From: Thiobacillus sp. SCUT-2
Lineage (GTDB): Bacteria > Pseudomonadota > Gammaproteobacteria > Burkholderiales > Thiobacillaceae
Direction: 5' to 3'
Length of the DNA: 64,000 nucleotides
NCBI RefSeq assembly: GCF_035621355.1
Contig: NZ_CP141769.1
Coordinates: 2,728,001 to 2,792,000, forward strand
Under the pieces are notes generated by a model. The model was given only the letters and a program-made list of their open reading frames with translations. It did no database searches and was not told the DNA's origin. The position numbers and the translations under genes are program-made. Positions 1 through 9,136 of this stretch are shown in pieces (position 1 is the first letter of the stretch; each line of letters starts with the position of its first letter).

Positions 1-3000
1 GGCGAAGCGGTTCCAGTATTGCTCGAGTGCGTGCGACAGCTCGGCCAGCGCCGTGACGCCGGCCGTGCCTGCGATGCCGCCCAGCGTATGGACCGCACGG
101 CGGGCATGCTCGCTAACGACGCCCTGGGTGGCGTCGACGTGGCGTTCGGCTTCCTCCTGCAGGACGGCCAGACGCTGGTGCGCTTCGGTCATGAAGATTT
201 CGTAGAGCCCGGTCGAGAGGCACACCGTGCCGATGCAGATCTCGTCCGCTGGCGCGGGCGTCTCGACAACGGCCGGCGCAACGGCATACTCGACGATGGC
301 GCCCACGGCCGGTCGCGCCGCTTCCGTTTCGGTGAATTCAGGCTCGATGTCCCTGGCTGGCGGCGCCGGCGGATGCGCATATTCGATCACTGCGGCGACG
401 GCGAGCGGCGGCGCCGCCTGGAACTGCTCGGGCTCCGCTTCGGCAAACGCAAGGGGCGCCTCCTCGGCCACTTGAACCGCCGGCTCGAGGTCGGTGAACG
501 ACGCGAGGGGCGGCTCGGCGGCAGGCGCGACCGGCGGCGCCGCCTCGATTGCCGGGGCGGCTTCCGGTACGGTGTCGGCCTCGGCGAGCGCGCTCAGAGG
601 CTCGAGCGTCGGCTCCGCTTCGCCGGAGGTTTCGAGGGCCATGGGCTCGGACACGGGCTCGACAGCCACAGCCGCCGCATCCAGCGGCTGCCCCTGGGCC
701 ACCCGATCGAGCGCGGCAAGCAGGGCAGGCACCGGCAGGTGCGCAGGTTCGTTGGCCTGCAGGGCGTTCACCCATTCCTGGAAGACACCGCGCGCGCGCG
801 TCACCAGGCGCAGCAGGTCGCTGCTGGCCGCCTTCTTCTCGGCCAGCCAGCCGTTCATCAGCTGTTCGTGGCGCCAGGCGGTTTCGCCGAGTTCTTCGAG
901 CCCCACCATGCGGCCGCTGCCCTTCAGCGTATGGAAGCCGCGGCGGATCACCGTGAGCGATGCCTGATCGTCCGGATTGCTCTGGCAGGCCTCGCTCGCC
1001 TCGCCCATGGTGGCGAGCACCTCGTTGGCCTCTTCCAGGAAGATGTCGAGCAGTTCGGGCTCCGAGCCTTCCGGGATCGTCGCCAGCACCGTTTCCTCGG
1101 CGGGTACGCCCGCACCGGCTTCGGAAACCGCCTGCGGCGTTTCCGGCTCCACGGCGGCCTCGGCCTTCGCGACGTTCGCCTCGTCCGCCGCCACGGTGAT
1201 CGGCTCGAACGGCTCGGCCGTCGCGGCGACGTGCGGATCGGCGGTCGGGTTGGCGTCTTCGATGGAAACGGGGGCCGCCTCGGCGACCGGCTCGACGATC
1301 TCTTCGATCGGGGCCGGTGCCTCGATGGCCAGCCGTTCGGGAACCGCCAGGCCCGTCAGGACGGCGATCTCCGCATCCATCGCCAGCGGCGCGGAGAAGG
1401 CGCCCTGGCAGGCGTCGAGCGCGCTGCGCGTCTGGTTCTTCAGGGCCGCGTCGTCGATCAGCTCGGCGTCGCGGTTCAGTTCGGTCAGCGAATCAAGGAA
1501 TTTTTTTTTTGTGGCGTCGTCGGGTTGATCGCGCCACGCCACATAGTCTTCCTGCACCCCGGCCTTGCGGGCGGGCAGGCCCGACTCGACCGTCTCGTCG
1601 AATGCACCGTCGTCGTCGGCGCCGGCATCGACCACCCCGAACTCGATCAGCACCGGGCGCAGGATCCGGCCGGCGTCGGCGCGGCCGGCGCAGTATGCCT
1701 CGATGTAGAGGCCGAGACTGGAGAAGGCGTCGGCGAGGCGCCGCTGCGTCGCCTCGTCGGGATGCCCCTCCGCGGCGAACGTCTGCGCGGTCGCGGTGGC
1801 CGCGCTCAGCAGGCTGGCTGCGTCGGGCAGCTCGAGCATGGTCAGCGCACCCTGCGCCTGCTGCGCCAGCGCCGGCAGGCCGGCGAGCGCTTCACGCTCG
1901 GCGGGGTCGCGGAAGAAGGCGTCGAGCGCCTCCTCCATCTGCTTCAGGTTCTGCCCGACTTCCTGGGCCATGTGCACCAGCATGTCGCGCTCGGCCTCGC
2001 GCTGGCTGGACGCCTCGACGACGCTGGCAGGCAGCTCGCGGCCCTCGATCAGGGCCTGCAGCCGCGCCTGCTGCGCTTCTGCGCGGGCGGCGAAATCGTT
2101 GTGCAGGACGTCCTCGCGTTCGACGGCGTTCTGCATGAAGAGCAGCGCGGCCGCGACTTCCAGGTTCACCTGCTCGCGCGCCTCGCCTTCGCGGGCGATC
2201 GCCAGCACGGCAGCCGCGGAAAGCTCGTCCAGGAGGGGCTTGAGTCCGCTTTCTCCGAGCATCTGCGCCTGCGGATGCATGCGCTCCAGATGGGTCTGGA
2301 ACTGCGCCAGCTGCTCCGCGTCACCCTCGACGAAGGCGTGCCAGCTGTCGCGCGCGGCCTTCAGGCTGGCCTGCAGGGCTTCGAGCACCGGGCGCATGCG
2401 CGCCAGCGCCTCGGGATCCAGCATGCCGCGGCCCGGCAGGTAACGGTCGAGCCCGAAGGTCGCCCGCACTTCGGCCGCACGGCCGTCCAGCGCCTGGCTC
2501 TTCGCGACGAAGAACAGGGCATCGCGCAGCAGTCGCTCGGCGACCTGCGGCGACCCTTCCATCAGCCGGCGCATCTGCAGGTCGATGCGGGCGAGCAGCT
2601 GCTTGACGTGGAAATCGGCCTCGACGCCGCGGGCAATCAGGCTGTCGACGAAGCCGACGCAGGCCCACCAGAAGGTTTGCGCCGCTTGCGAGGGCGCAAT
2701 GCGTTCGATCGTGGCGAGCGCATCGCGCATCCGCTTGAGGCCCTGCTCGGCGTCGACGTTGCGCAGGAAGGCCAGCAGGCCGCGCTGGAACAGGCCGCGC
2801 GCCAGCTTCACCTCGGCCGCCAAGGCCTCCTGCGTCAGGCTGTCATTGGCCGCCTTGCCGTGCGCCCGCGTACGCAGGTCCGGAAAGAAGAGCTCGCCCT
2901 CGAACACGCGCTCGGCGCCTTGCAGTTCACGCAGCCGCTTGTAGAGCGGAAACAGCGCCAGCTCGCCGCTGCCGCGCCCGTCGGCCAGGTCCTTGACCCA

Positions 3001-3309
3001 GCGCTGCAGCCCCTCGATCGCGTTGCGGAGGGCACGCAGCACGGCGTCGTCGGCCTGCAGGCGGTTCGCATTGATATCGCCCAGCGTGGCCTCGAGCGTT
3101 CCGGCCAGGGTCGCCGCGCCTTCGAGGCCGACCATGCGCAGCGCGCCGGTCACCTGGTGCGCGTCGTCGGCGGCCAGGCGCAGGGCATTGGTCAGGTCGG
3201 CGTCCACGCTGAATGCCTGCACGCGCCCGAGGGCGGCCTGCAGGGCGGCATCGATGTCGCCACGGACCCAGTTCAGGGGGCCGGTATCGTAATCGAGTAA
3301 GGCGCTCAT
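1..3309 (-). CDS. pilL: Type IV pilus chemosensory hybrid histidine kinase (PilL/ChpA), N-terminal part, cut by window edge
   Basis: Open from an ATG at 3309 to the window edge, giving about 1,103 residues with no stop, so the CheA kinase core and any receiver lie outside. In PilL/ChpA proteins a chain of histidine phosphotransfer (Hpt) domains precedes the CheA core and relays phosphate to PilG and PilH to control twitching motility. Visible Hpt-like motifs are AHQVTGALRMVGL around residue 51, HTLKGSGRMVGL around residue 792 and HTLGGIAGTAG around residue 1074; the last lacks the usual lysine after the histidine. Alanine/proline/glutamate-rich linkers separate them. It is last in the pilG-H-I-J-L order. 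A run of ten A at 1501-1510 encodes lysines in frame and does not break the gene. The family assignment is firm; kinase activity cannot be judged here. Confidence 0.9.
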   Translation of the reverse strand, partial: MSALLDYDTGPLNWVRGDIDAALQAALGRVQAFSVDADLTNALRLAADDAHQVTGALRMVGLEGAATLAGTLEATLGDINANRLQADDAVLRALRNAIEGLQRWVKDLADGRGSGELALFPLYKRLRELQGAERVFEGELFFPDLRTRAHGKAANDSLTQEALAAEVKLARGLFQRGLLAFLRNVDAEQGLKRMRDALATIERIAPSQAAQTFWWACVGFVDSLIARGVEADFHVKQLLARIDLQMRRLMEGSPQVAERLLRDALFFVAKSQALDGRAAEVRATFGLDRYLPGRGMLDPEALARMRPVLEALQASLKAARDSWHAFVEGDAEQLAQFQTHLERMHPQAQMLGESGLKPLLDELSAAAVLAIAREGEAREQVNLEVAAALLFMQNAVEREDVLHNDFAARAEAQQARLQALIEGRELPASVVEASSQREAERDMLVHMAQEVGQNLKQMEEALDAFFRDPAEREALAGLPALAQQAQGALTMLELPDAASLLSAATATAQTFAAEGHPDEATQRRLADAFSSLGLYIEAYCAGRADAGRILRPVLIEFGVVDAGADDDGAFDETVESGLPARKAGVQEDYVAWRDQPDDATKKKFLDSLTELNRDAELIDDAALKNQTRSALDACQGAFSAPLAMDAEIAVLTGLAVPERLAIEAPAPIEEIVEPVAEAAPVSIEDANPTADPHVAATAEPFEPITVAADEANVAKAEAAVEPETPQAVSEAGAGVPAEETVLATIPEGSEPELLDIFLEEANEVLATMGEASEACQSNPDDQASLTVIRRGFHTLKGSGRMVGLEELGETAWRHEQLMNGWLAEKKAASSDLLRLVTRARGVFQEWVNALQANEPAHLPVPALLAALDRVAQGQPLDAAAVAVEPVSEPMALETSGEAEPTLEPLSALAEADTVPEAAPAIEAAPPVAPAAEPPLASFTDLEPAVQVAEEAPLAFAEAEPEQFQAAPPLAVAAVIEYAHPPAPPARDIEPEFTETEAARPAVGAIVEYAVAPAVVETPAPADEICIGTVCLSTGLYEIFMTEAHQRLAVLQEEAERHVDATQGVVSEHARRAVHTLGGIAGTAGVTALAELSHALEQYWNRFA

Positions 3310-3353
3310 GGTGTGTATTCCCGAATTCGTTTGCTGGGCCGCGGTCGAGGCGA

Positions 3354-5459
3354 TCAGGCGAGCTTGAAGCCGGCGACGGAGTTCTTCAGATCCTGCGCGA
3401 GCTGCTTCATGCCGCCGATCGATTCGGCGGTCTGCTGCGTGCCGCTGGCGGTCTGCGCGGAAATCGCCTTGATGTCCTGCATCGTCTCCGCCACCTTGGC
3501 GGTCGATTCGGCCTGGGTCTGGGTCGCGGCGGAGATGTCCGCGATCAGGGTCGCCAGCTTCTTCGACACGTCGCCGATCTCGGCCAGGGTCTGGCCGGCC
3601 GCGTCGGACAGCTTGGCGCCCTCGACCACGCCCTGGGTCGAGACCTCCATCGCCGCCACCGTGTCGTGCGTGTCGGACTGAATGGTCTTCACGATCGCCG
3701 CGATCTGCTTCGTCGCGTCGGCGGAGCGTTCCGCCAGACGCTGCACTTCTTCCGCAACCACCGAGAAGCCGCGTCCCGCTTCACCGGCGGACGCCGCCTG
3801 GATCGCCGCGTTCAGCGCCAGCACGTTGGTCTGCTCGGTAATATCCGAAATCAGTTCGACGATCTCGCCGATCTCCTGCGAGGATTCGCCGAGGCGCTTG
3901 ATTCGCTTCGAGGTCTCCTGGATCTGTTCGCGCAGGGTGTTCATGCTGCCGATCGCGTTCGCCACCGCCTGCTGTCCCTTTTCGGCGGCTGCCAGTGACT
4001 GTTCTGCCACGCGGGCGGATTCGGCCGCGTTGCCCGACACCTGCTGCACCGACTGCGCGAGGTTCACCACCGCGGCGGAGGTTTCCTCGATGCCCGCGGT
4101 CTGGCGGCGCGCCGCCTGCTGCAGCGAGTCGGACACCTGGCTCGCCTCGCTGGCGGCCTGGTCCATCTGCTGGGCGGCGTTGTTGATGCCGCGCACCAGG
4201 CTGCGCAGCTCTTCCACCGTGTAGTTGATCGAGTCGGCCACCGCGCCGGTGATGTCCTCGGTCACGCTCGCATTGATGGTGAGGTTGCCTTCGGCCAGTT
4301 CGCCGAGTTCGTCCATCAGCCGCAGGATCGCCTCCTGGTTGCGGCTGTTTTCCTCCTCGCTCTTGCGCGCACGCGACTTGGTCTCGTTGATGTTCACGAG
4401 CCCCAGCATCACGAGGGAGGCGATCGCCAGGACGCCGAACACGGCGGCCAGCAGATAGCCGGTTCCCCCCACGGACTGGTAGTCCTTGGACAGCCGGTCG
4501 GTATTGGCGAGCAGCCCGTCGCTGCCGCCGAACAGGTTCTTCGCCGCCACCTTGGCTTTCAGCAGCGGCTGGGTGTCGGCCAACACCGAGCCGACCACCT
4601 CGACCATGTCGCCCATGTTGCTGCCGAGGTCCTCGAGGGTGGCCATGCTGTTCTCGTTGCGCGCCGCCGGGCCTTCCATCAGCGCCTGTACCGTGTCGCG
4701 GAACGAGGTGGTGTCCTTCTCCAGCTGGCTCACGACCGCCGGGTCGATCAGGTCGGACGACAGCAGCAGGTTCGCGTTCTTCGGTAGGCGCTGGCTCAGC
4801 ATCACCAGGTGGTCGGCACGCGAAACCTCCCGCACGCCGGCATCGGACAACTGGCTGGCCAGCCGCTCGGCGACCTTCTGCAGGTCGACGCTCAGCTCGT
4901 TGATGCGTCTGATGTTCTTGCTCAGTGCGACGAGGTTCTTCTGCTGCGACAGGATCTGGGCGATCTGCGGATTGAACTTCTTCCACTGCGCATCGATCTT
5001 GCCGAGGGTCTCGCGCGCCGCGCCGCCGGATGCCGGCACCGTGTCGTCACCTTCCATCAAGCCCTTCAGGGTCGCATCGAAGCTGACCTTGCCGTCCGCC
5101 AGCTTCTTGAAGGCCGCGGCGTCACCCAGCACCGACTGCTGGGCAGTCAACGGCAGGCGCTGCGACAGCACCTTGAGTTCGCCGGCCCGGGTCTCGTAGC
5201 CGGTGCGGTTGTCGAGCTGGATCGAGCTGTAGATGATGAAGCCAGCGGCGAGAAGCAGGGAAACGATCAGGGTGCCGCCGGTGTAGAGATATTGCTTCTC
5301 GACGGGCAGGCTGCCGATCAGGGGAACCTTGCCCGGCTCCTTGTCGGCCAGCTTGCGCACGGTCTGCATGATCAGGGTGGTTTGCTCGCTGCCCCGGCCC
5401 TTTCCGGTCATGCGGCCAGCCAGCCCTTTGAGCCCGTTCATCGTGATTGCCATGTTCAT
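3354..5459 (-). CDS. pilJ: Type IV pilus methyl-accepting chemotaxis protein PilJ
   Basis: A 701-residue inner-membrane chemoreceptor of the pilus chemosensory pathway. A short cytoplasmic N-terminus is followed by a first membrane segment near residues 55-79 ([18 protein letters not shown]) and a periplasmic sensing region. The second membrane segment is near residues 338-362, followed by a HAMP-like linker and a long coiled-coil signalling domain. The hairpin tip that contacts CheW/CheA is visible around residues 545-575 ([20 protein letters not shown]), in the PilJ form with AAS rather than AAR. It sits between pilI and pilL, as in other betaproteobacterial pil chemosensory operons. Length is normal for PilJ. 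An ATG three codons downstream is an equally possible start. Confidence 0.94.
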   Translation of the reverse strand: MNMAITMNGLKGLAGRMTGKGRGSEQTTLIMQTVRKLADKEPGKVPLIGSLPVEKQYLYTGGTLIVSLLLAAGFIIYSSIQLDNRTGYETRAGELKVLSQRLPLTAQQSVLGDAAAFKKLADGKVSFDATLKGLMEGDDTVPASGGAARETLGKIDAQWKKFNPQIAQILSQQKNLVALSKNIRRINELSVDLQKVAERLASQLSDAGVREVSRADHLVMLSQRLPKNANLLLSSDLIDPAVVSQLEKDTTSFRDTVQALMEGPAARNENSMATLEDLGSNMGDMVEVVGSVLADTQPLLKAKVAAKNLFGGSDGLLANTDRLSKDYQSVGGTGYLLAAVFGVLAIASLVMLGLVNINETKSRARKSEEENSRNQEAILRLMDELGELAEGNLTINASVTEDITGAVADSINYTVEELRSLVRGINNAAQQMDQAASEASQVSDSLQQAARRQTAGIEETSAAVVNLAQSVQQVSGNAAESARVAEQSLAAAEKGQQAVANAIGSMNTLREQIQETSKRIKRLGESSQEIGEIVELISDITEQTNVLALNAAIQAASAGEAGRGFSVVAEEVQRLAERSADATKQIAAIVKTIQSDTHDTVAAMEVSTQGVVEGAKLSDAAGQTLAEIGDVSKKLATLIADISAATQTQAESTAKVAETMQDIKAISAQTASGTQQTAESIGGMKQLAQDLKNSVAGFKLA

Positions 5460-5511
5460 CGCTCCAGTCCTTCTTCAGCGGCGCCGATGCGCCCGGTTAT
5501 TTTGAATTCGA

Positions 5512-6033
5512 TCAGCTGCCGGCCTGCGCCTCGGCCATGAGGAAATCGGCATTGCCGAGGAGTTGCCCGAAATCCATGTCGCACCATTCGACGCCCGCCT
5601 CGTCCGCATACTGGCGGGCGACCCAGGGATGTGCGGCGCTCTCGCTGCGCAGCTCGTAACGGTTGATGTTCTTCAGGCCCAGGGTGCCGCGCACCAGCAG
5701 CGCCGCGTTGACGCCGAATTCGTGATGCGGGATCAGCAGACGGCACTCGGCATGGTCGGGCGTCACGCCCTGTCCCATGAAATCGGCGAAATCGCTGACC
5801 GCAAAAAGATTGCCGCGGATGTTCGCCACGCCGCGGAACCAGCGTCGCGCGCCGGGTACCTTGACGATAGGCGGCACCGGGATCACCTCCTCGGTGTCCG
5901 AGAGGCTCACCAGCCAGTTGGCGTCCCCCACGCGGAAGCCGAGCCGCGATCCGGAATTGTCACGGCTGGCCGCGGCCTGCAACTGCTGCGAAAGCGACGT
6001 CTGGAATTCGCGCAGATTGAATTTCTTGGCCAT
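5512..6033 (-). CDS. pilI: CheW-like adaptor PilI
   Basis: A 173-residue CheW-domain protein that should couple the PilJ receptor to the PilL kinase in the cytoplasm. The CheW fold is recognisable from RLGFRVGDANWLVSLSDTEE near the start, the strand WFRGVANIRGNLFAVSDFAD in the middle, and the LLIPHHEFGVNAALLV strand. It has no enzymatic motif, as expected of an adaptor. It lies 10 bp after pilH and about 50 bp before pilJ on the same strand, so it is part of one transcription unit with them. Confidence 0.92.
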   Translation of the reverse strand: MAKKFNLREFQTSLSQQLQAAASRDNSGSRLGFRVGDANWLVSLSDTEEVIPVPPIVKVPGARRWFRGVANIRGNLFAVSDFADFMGQGVTPDHAECRLLIPHHEFGVNAALLVRGTLGLKNINRYELRSESAAHPWVARQYADEAGVEWCDMDFGQLLGNADFLMAEAQAGS

Positions 6034-6043
6034 GGCGGTCCGC

Positions 6044-6409
6044 TCAGCCCAGCGCCTTGATCTGCGACAGCAGGTCTTCCGGCTTGACGGGCTTCACCAG
6101 GTAGGCTTTCGCGCCCTGGCGCATGCCCCACACCTTGTCGGTCTCCTGCCCCTTGGTCGTGCACATGATCACCGGGATGTGCTTGGTCGCCTCTTCCTTG
6201 GTGATCATGCGGGTCGCCTGGTAGCCGTTCATGCCCGGCATGACGACGTCCATCACGATCAGGTCGGGAAGCGTCTGCTTGGCCTGGGCGATCGCCTCTT
6301 CGCCGCTCTCGGCCATGCTGACCAGATAGCCGTTCTTGACCAGCAGTTCGGACAGGAAGAAGCGCTCGGTCGGGGAATCGTCCACTACCAGGATTCGGCT
6401 GATCGCCAT
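6044..6409 (-). CDS. pilH: Response regulator PilH (single receiver domain)
   Basis: A 121-residue stand-alone receiver domain. It has the acidic pair in LVVDDSPTER, the phosphoacceptor aspartate in IVMDVVMPGMNGYQ, and the conserved lysine in YLVKPVKPED. In this pathway PilG promotes pilus extension and PilH acts in retraction or as a phosphate sink, based on Pseudomonas work. It lies 27 bp after pilG and 10 bp before pilI, and is named PilH by order and by its shorter length relative to the upstream receiver. Confidence 0.92.
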   Translation of the reverse strand: MAISRILVVDDSPTERFFLSELLVKNGYLVSMAESGEEAIAQAKQTLPDLIVMDVVMPGMNGYQATRMITKEEATKHIPVIMCTTKGQETDKVWGMRQGAKAYLVKPVKPEDLLSQIKALG

Positions 6410-6436
6410 GATGTGTTCTCCTTCTGAGTAATTCGG

Positions 6437-6829
6437 TTATGCGCCCGCGCACGCATGCTCGCGCACGGCGGTCAGCAGCGTGTCCTTGGTAAACGGCTTG
6501 GTCAGGTATTCGTCCGACCCGACCATACGGCCGCGGGCCCGGTCGAACAGACCGTCCTTGGACGACAGCATGATCACCGGCGTGGTGCGGTACTTGGCGT
6601 TGCGCTTGATCAGCGAGCAGGTCTGATAGCCGTCCAGGCGCGGCATCATGATGTCGACGAAGACGACATGGGGTTCATGGTCGGCGATCTTGGCCAGCGC
6701 ATCGAAGCCATCCTGCGCCAGAATGACCTCGCAGCCCGCCTGGTTGAGGAAGATCTCCGCGCTGCGGCGTATGGTGTTGCTGTCGTCGATGACCATCACC
6801 TTCACGCCTTTCAAAGCTTCGTTATCCAC
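6437..6829 (-). CDS. pilG: Response regulator PilG (single receiver domain), GTG start
   Basis: A 130-residue receiver protein and the first gene of the pilG-H-I-J-L operon. Receiver residues are present: VMVIDDSNTIRRS with the acidic pair, VFVDIMMPRLDGYQ with the phosphoacceptor aspartate, and YLTKPFTKD with the lysine. The reading frame stays open far upstream. I chose the GTG at 6829 because a GGAG lies five bases before it and the family N-terminus (short lead, then KVMVIDD) fits. The next in-frame ATG would remove the first strand of the domain. Confidence 0.9.
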   Translation of the reverse strand: MDNEALKGVKVMVIDDSNTIRRSAEIFLNQAGCEVILAQDGFDALAKIADHEPHVVFVDIMMPRLDGYQTCSLIKRNAKYRTTPVIMLSSKDGLFDRARGRMVGSDEYLTKPFTKDTLLTAVREHACAGA

Positions 6830-6942
6830 ACGTTTCTCCAGCAGGGTTCCGGGCAGGCGGCACCTGCCACCCACCTGTGTGGTAAACATTACGGCAGCAC
6901 TCCCGGCTTCTTTAGTGCGCCAGGCCGCGGGGCTGGCCCCGG

Positions 6943-6973
6943 AAAACAAAAAGGGCGCCGCATTGCGGCGCCC
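6943..6973 (-). terminator. Rho-independent terminator after the secreted unknown gene
   Basis: On the minus strand an 8-bp perfect stem (GGGCGCCG with CGGCGCCC, 6953-6973, 5-base loop) is followed by TTTTTGTTTT. It lies just past the stop of the gene at 6997-7905 and so separates that gene from the pil operon. Confidence 0.85.
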
Positions 6974-6996
6974 TTCCGGCGAGACCTGCCGGCGTG

Positions 6997-7905
6997 TCAT
7001 TGCTGCTGCCAGGCGTCCCCGCTCGACTTCTTCTCGGCCCCGGCCACCGCGCTCATCGTCTCGATGATGCTGTTGGGCAGCGAGGAAATCCGCATGAACT
7101 GGCCCATGCCGACGTCCGGGAAAGCCAGCGCGATGCGGAAGCGGCCGTGCGGCGACTCGACCTCCTTGTCGACCACGTAGATCTCGTAGGGCAGGCCTGC
7201 GATGCTGTTCTGCATGTCGATTCTCTTGATCCAGTTGCCGTCGCTGTTTTCGCCCTCGTTCATCGCCACGCCGAACACCGCGAGCTTCTGCCCCGGCATC
7301 ACGATCTCGTAGACCTTCGAGGTGCGCGCCGCGCCCTTGGCGAGGTTGTCGCGCACGGTTTTCACCGCCTCGGCGAAACTGCCGTATTCGGCCAGCTTGT
7401 TCTTCGGCGAATCCAGGCGCTCCATGCCGATCATGTAGCGGTAATTGGCAAGGCTGCCGGCCGTTTCGTCGCCGCCCATGCCCTTGCCGGCGCCGAGCGT
7501 CTCCTGCAGGCGCCCCTGCAGGGCCTTGACGGCCTCCTCCTTCCTCGCGAAGGCCTTGCGGAAATAGGCGCGATACCAGTAGTCCGGATTGGTGTAGGTC
7601 ACCGTGCCGTCGGCCTTCACGCCCACGCGAATCGCGGCACCGAGCACCGCGTTGCCACCGACCGAGGCGACTTCGCCGAGCATCGCGTCGTCGGTCGCGA
7701 CAACCACGCCATAGCCCGCCAGGTTCTGGGGAAAATACTTGCCGACGACCTTGAAGCCGCCGCGCTTGAGCTTGGCCTCGACGGCGCCGGCGGCCGCCTG
7801 GACGCTGCCCCCCGTTACCGAATCGCCCTGGATGTAAGGGGAAATCGCCCACACGGCTGTCGAAAAAGCCAGCAGGACCCATGTCGAAATCCACCGCAGT
7901 ATCAT
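6997..7905 (-). CDS. Secreted protein of unknown function, 302 residues
   Basis: I do not recognise this family with confidence. The first 20 residues (MILRWISTWVLLAFSTAVWA) are a good Sec signal peptide, so the mature protein should be periplasmic. An AGGAG six bases before the ATG at 7905 supports the start. The mature chain is soluble, with a segment VTYTNPDYWYRAYFRKAFAR around residues 104-123 and an alternating pattern that faintly recalls DUF302-like proteins. It lacks cysteines that would suggest a redox role. It has its own terminator and lies between pilG and rubredoxin. A lipid- or sulfur-related role would be guesswork. Confidence 0.75.
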   Translation of the reverse strand: MILRWISTWVLLAFSTAVWAISPYIQGDSVTGGSVQAAAGAVEAKLKRGGFKVVGKYFPQNLAGYGVVVATDDAMLGEVASVGGNAVLGAAIRVGVKADGTVTYTNPDYWYRAYFRKAFARKEEAVKALQGRLQETLGAGKGMGGDETAGSLANYRYMIGMERLDSPKNKLAEYGSFAEAVKTVRDNLAKGAARTSKVYEIVMPGQKLAVFGVAMNEGENSDGNWIKRIDMQNSIAGLPYEIYVVDKEVESPHGRFRIALAFPDVGMGQFMRISSLPNSIIETMSAVAGAEKKSSGDAWQQQ

Positions 7906-8038
7906 TGTCGTCTCCTGATCAAGTTGTTTTTACAGCCGCTTCGCCGTCGGCAGCCGGCATGCGCGCCCATGGCCTGCACGCCTTCTGCCCAGATAACGAC
8001 GCTCCGGGCGATTTCTTGAAAAGAATCAAGAAAATGTC

Positions 8039-8221
8039 CTAGATCACCACCATCTCGAAATCGTCCTTGCGGGCGCCGCAATCCGGACACGTCCAGTTGA
8101 TCGGCACGTCTTCCCAGCGCGTCCCCGGCGGAATGCCATCCTCGGGCGCGCCGGTCTCCTCGTGGTAGATGTAGCCGCAGATCAGGCACATCCAGCTCCG
8201 GTATTCGGGGGTGTCAGGCAT
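8039..8221 (-). CDS. rubA: Rubredoxin
   Basis: A 60-residue rubredoxin, the small one-iron electron carrier. Two Cys pairs that bind iron are visible, CLICGY near residue 12 and CPDCG near residue 45, with the conserved YIYHEETGAPEDGIPPGT and WTCP segments. Length is typical. It is divergent from thiD with only 53 bp between the two starts, so promoters for both must lie in that gap. Adjacent rubredoxin and thiD/hemL genes recur in betaproteobacteria by my recollection. The electron-transfer partner is not evident here. Confidence 0.95.
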   Translation of the reverse strand: MPDTPEYRSWMCLICGYIYHEETGAPEDGIPPGTRWEDVPINWTCPDCGARKDDFEMVVI

Positions 8222-8274
8222 GGGAAGAAGGGGATTCGGCTAAAATTGGGGCTTGATTCTAAAGCAGTGACGCC

Positions 8275-9117
8275 ATGCCGCCTATTTTCTCCCCCAAGCC
8301 CACGCCGCCGCTGGTGCTCAGCTTCGCCGCGTCCGACCCGACCGGCGGCGCCGGCATCCAGGCCGACCTGCTGACGCTCGCCAGCATGGGCTGCCATCCG
8401 CTGTCGGTGATCACCGCGATCACCGTGCAGGATACGGCCGGCGTCGAGGAAGTGCTGGCGATCGACGCCGAATGGGTCGCGGACCAGGCGCGCATGCTGC
8501 TGGAAGACGTGCCGGTGGCCGCGTTCAAGCTGGGCATGCTGGGCGGCGCCGAATCCATCGCCGTGATCGCCGAGATCCTCGCCGACTACCCCGACATCCC
8601 GGTCGTGCTCGACCCGGTGCTGGCGTCCGGGCGCGGCGACGAGCTCGCCACCGACGACATGATCGCCGCGATGCGCGACCTGCTGATCCCGCAGACCACC
8701 GTGCTCACCCCGAACAGCCACGAGGCGCGGCGGCTCGCGCTGTTCGAGTCGGACGAGGACGACCTCGATCTCGCCGCCTGCGCCCGCCACCTGACCGACC
8801 TCGGCTGCGAATACGTGCTCATCACCGGCACCCACGAAGCCACGCCGCGCGTGCTGAACAGCCTGTACGATGCCCGCGGTCACGTCCAGACCGACGCCTG
8901 GGACCGCCTGCCCGGCAGCTATCACGGCTCCGGCTGCACGCTCGCCTCGGCCATTGCCGCCACCCTGGCTTTCGGCCAGGACGTGCCGCAGGCGGTGCGC
9001 GACGCGCAGAACTTCACCTACGAAACGCTCAAGGCGGCGTTCCGCCCGGGAATGGGGCAGTACATTCCCGAGCGCTTCTTCTGGGCGCAGGACGCCCAGG
9101 CGGAAGGCAACGCCTGA
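8275..9117 (+). CDS. thiD: Hydroxymethylpyrimidine/phosphomethylpyrimidine kinase ThiD
   Basis: A 280-residue ribokinase-fold enzyme that phosphorylates HMP and then HMP-phosphate in thiamine synthesis. Family signatures are SFAASDPTGGAGIQADL near the N-terminus, FKLGMLGG, the DPVLASGRGDEL loop, LTPNSHEA, and the GSGCTLASAIAATLA anion-hole/catalytic motif near residue 220. It is followed 19 bp later by thiE, matching a ThiD-ThiE pathway pair. The upstream gap is too short for a TPP riboswitch and none is visible. Confidence 0.95.
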   Translation: MPPIFSPKPTPPLVLSFAASDPTGGAGIQADLLTLASMGCHPLSVITAITVQDTAGVEEVLAIDAEWVADQARMLLEDVPVAAFKLGMLGGAESIAVIAEILADYPDIPVVLDPVLASGRGDELATDDMIAAMRDLLIPQTTVLTPNSHEARRLALFESDEDDLDLAACARHLTDLGCEYVLITGTHEATPRVLNSLYDARGHVQTDAWDRLPGSYHGSGCTLASAIAATLAFGQDVPQAVRDAQNFTYETLKAAFRPGMGQYIPERFFWAQDAQAEGNA

Positions 9118-9136
9118 CGCGCTTCACGGATCCGCC

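Noticed and set aside
1500..1512. Frameshift at the homopolymer in pilL
   Set aside because: Translating both sides from the ATG at 3309 keeps the same frame and sensible protein through the tract.
19..3300. 1,093-residue open frame on the plus strand opposite pilL
   Set aside because: Arg/Gly/Leu-rich composition typical of an antisense frame in GC-rich DNA. The minus strand gives a coherent PilL protein with Hpt motifs.
8222..8274. TPP riboswitch before thiD
   Set aside because: The gap is only 53 bp and no TPP-type conserved elements are visible.
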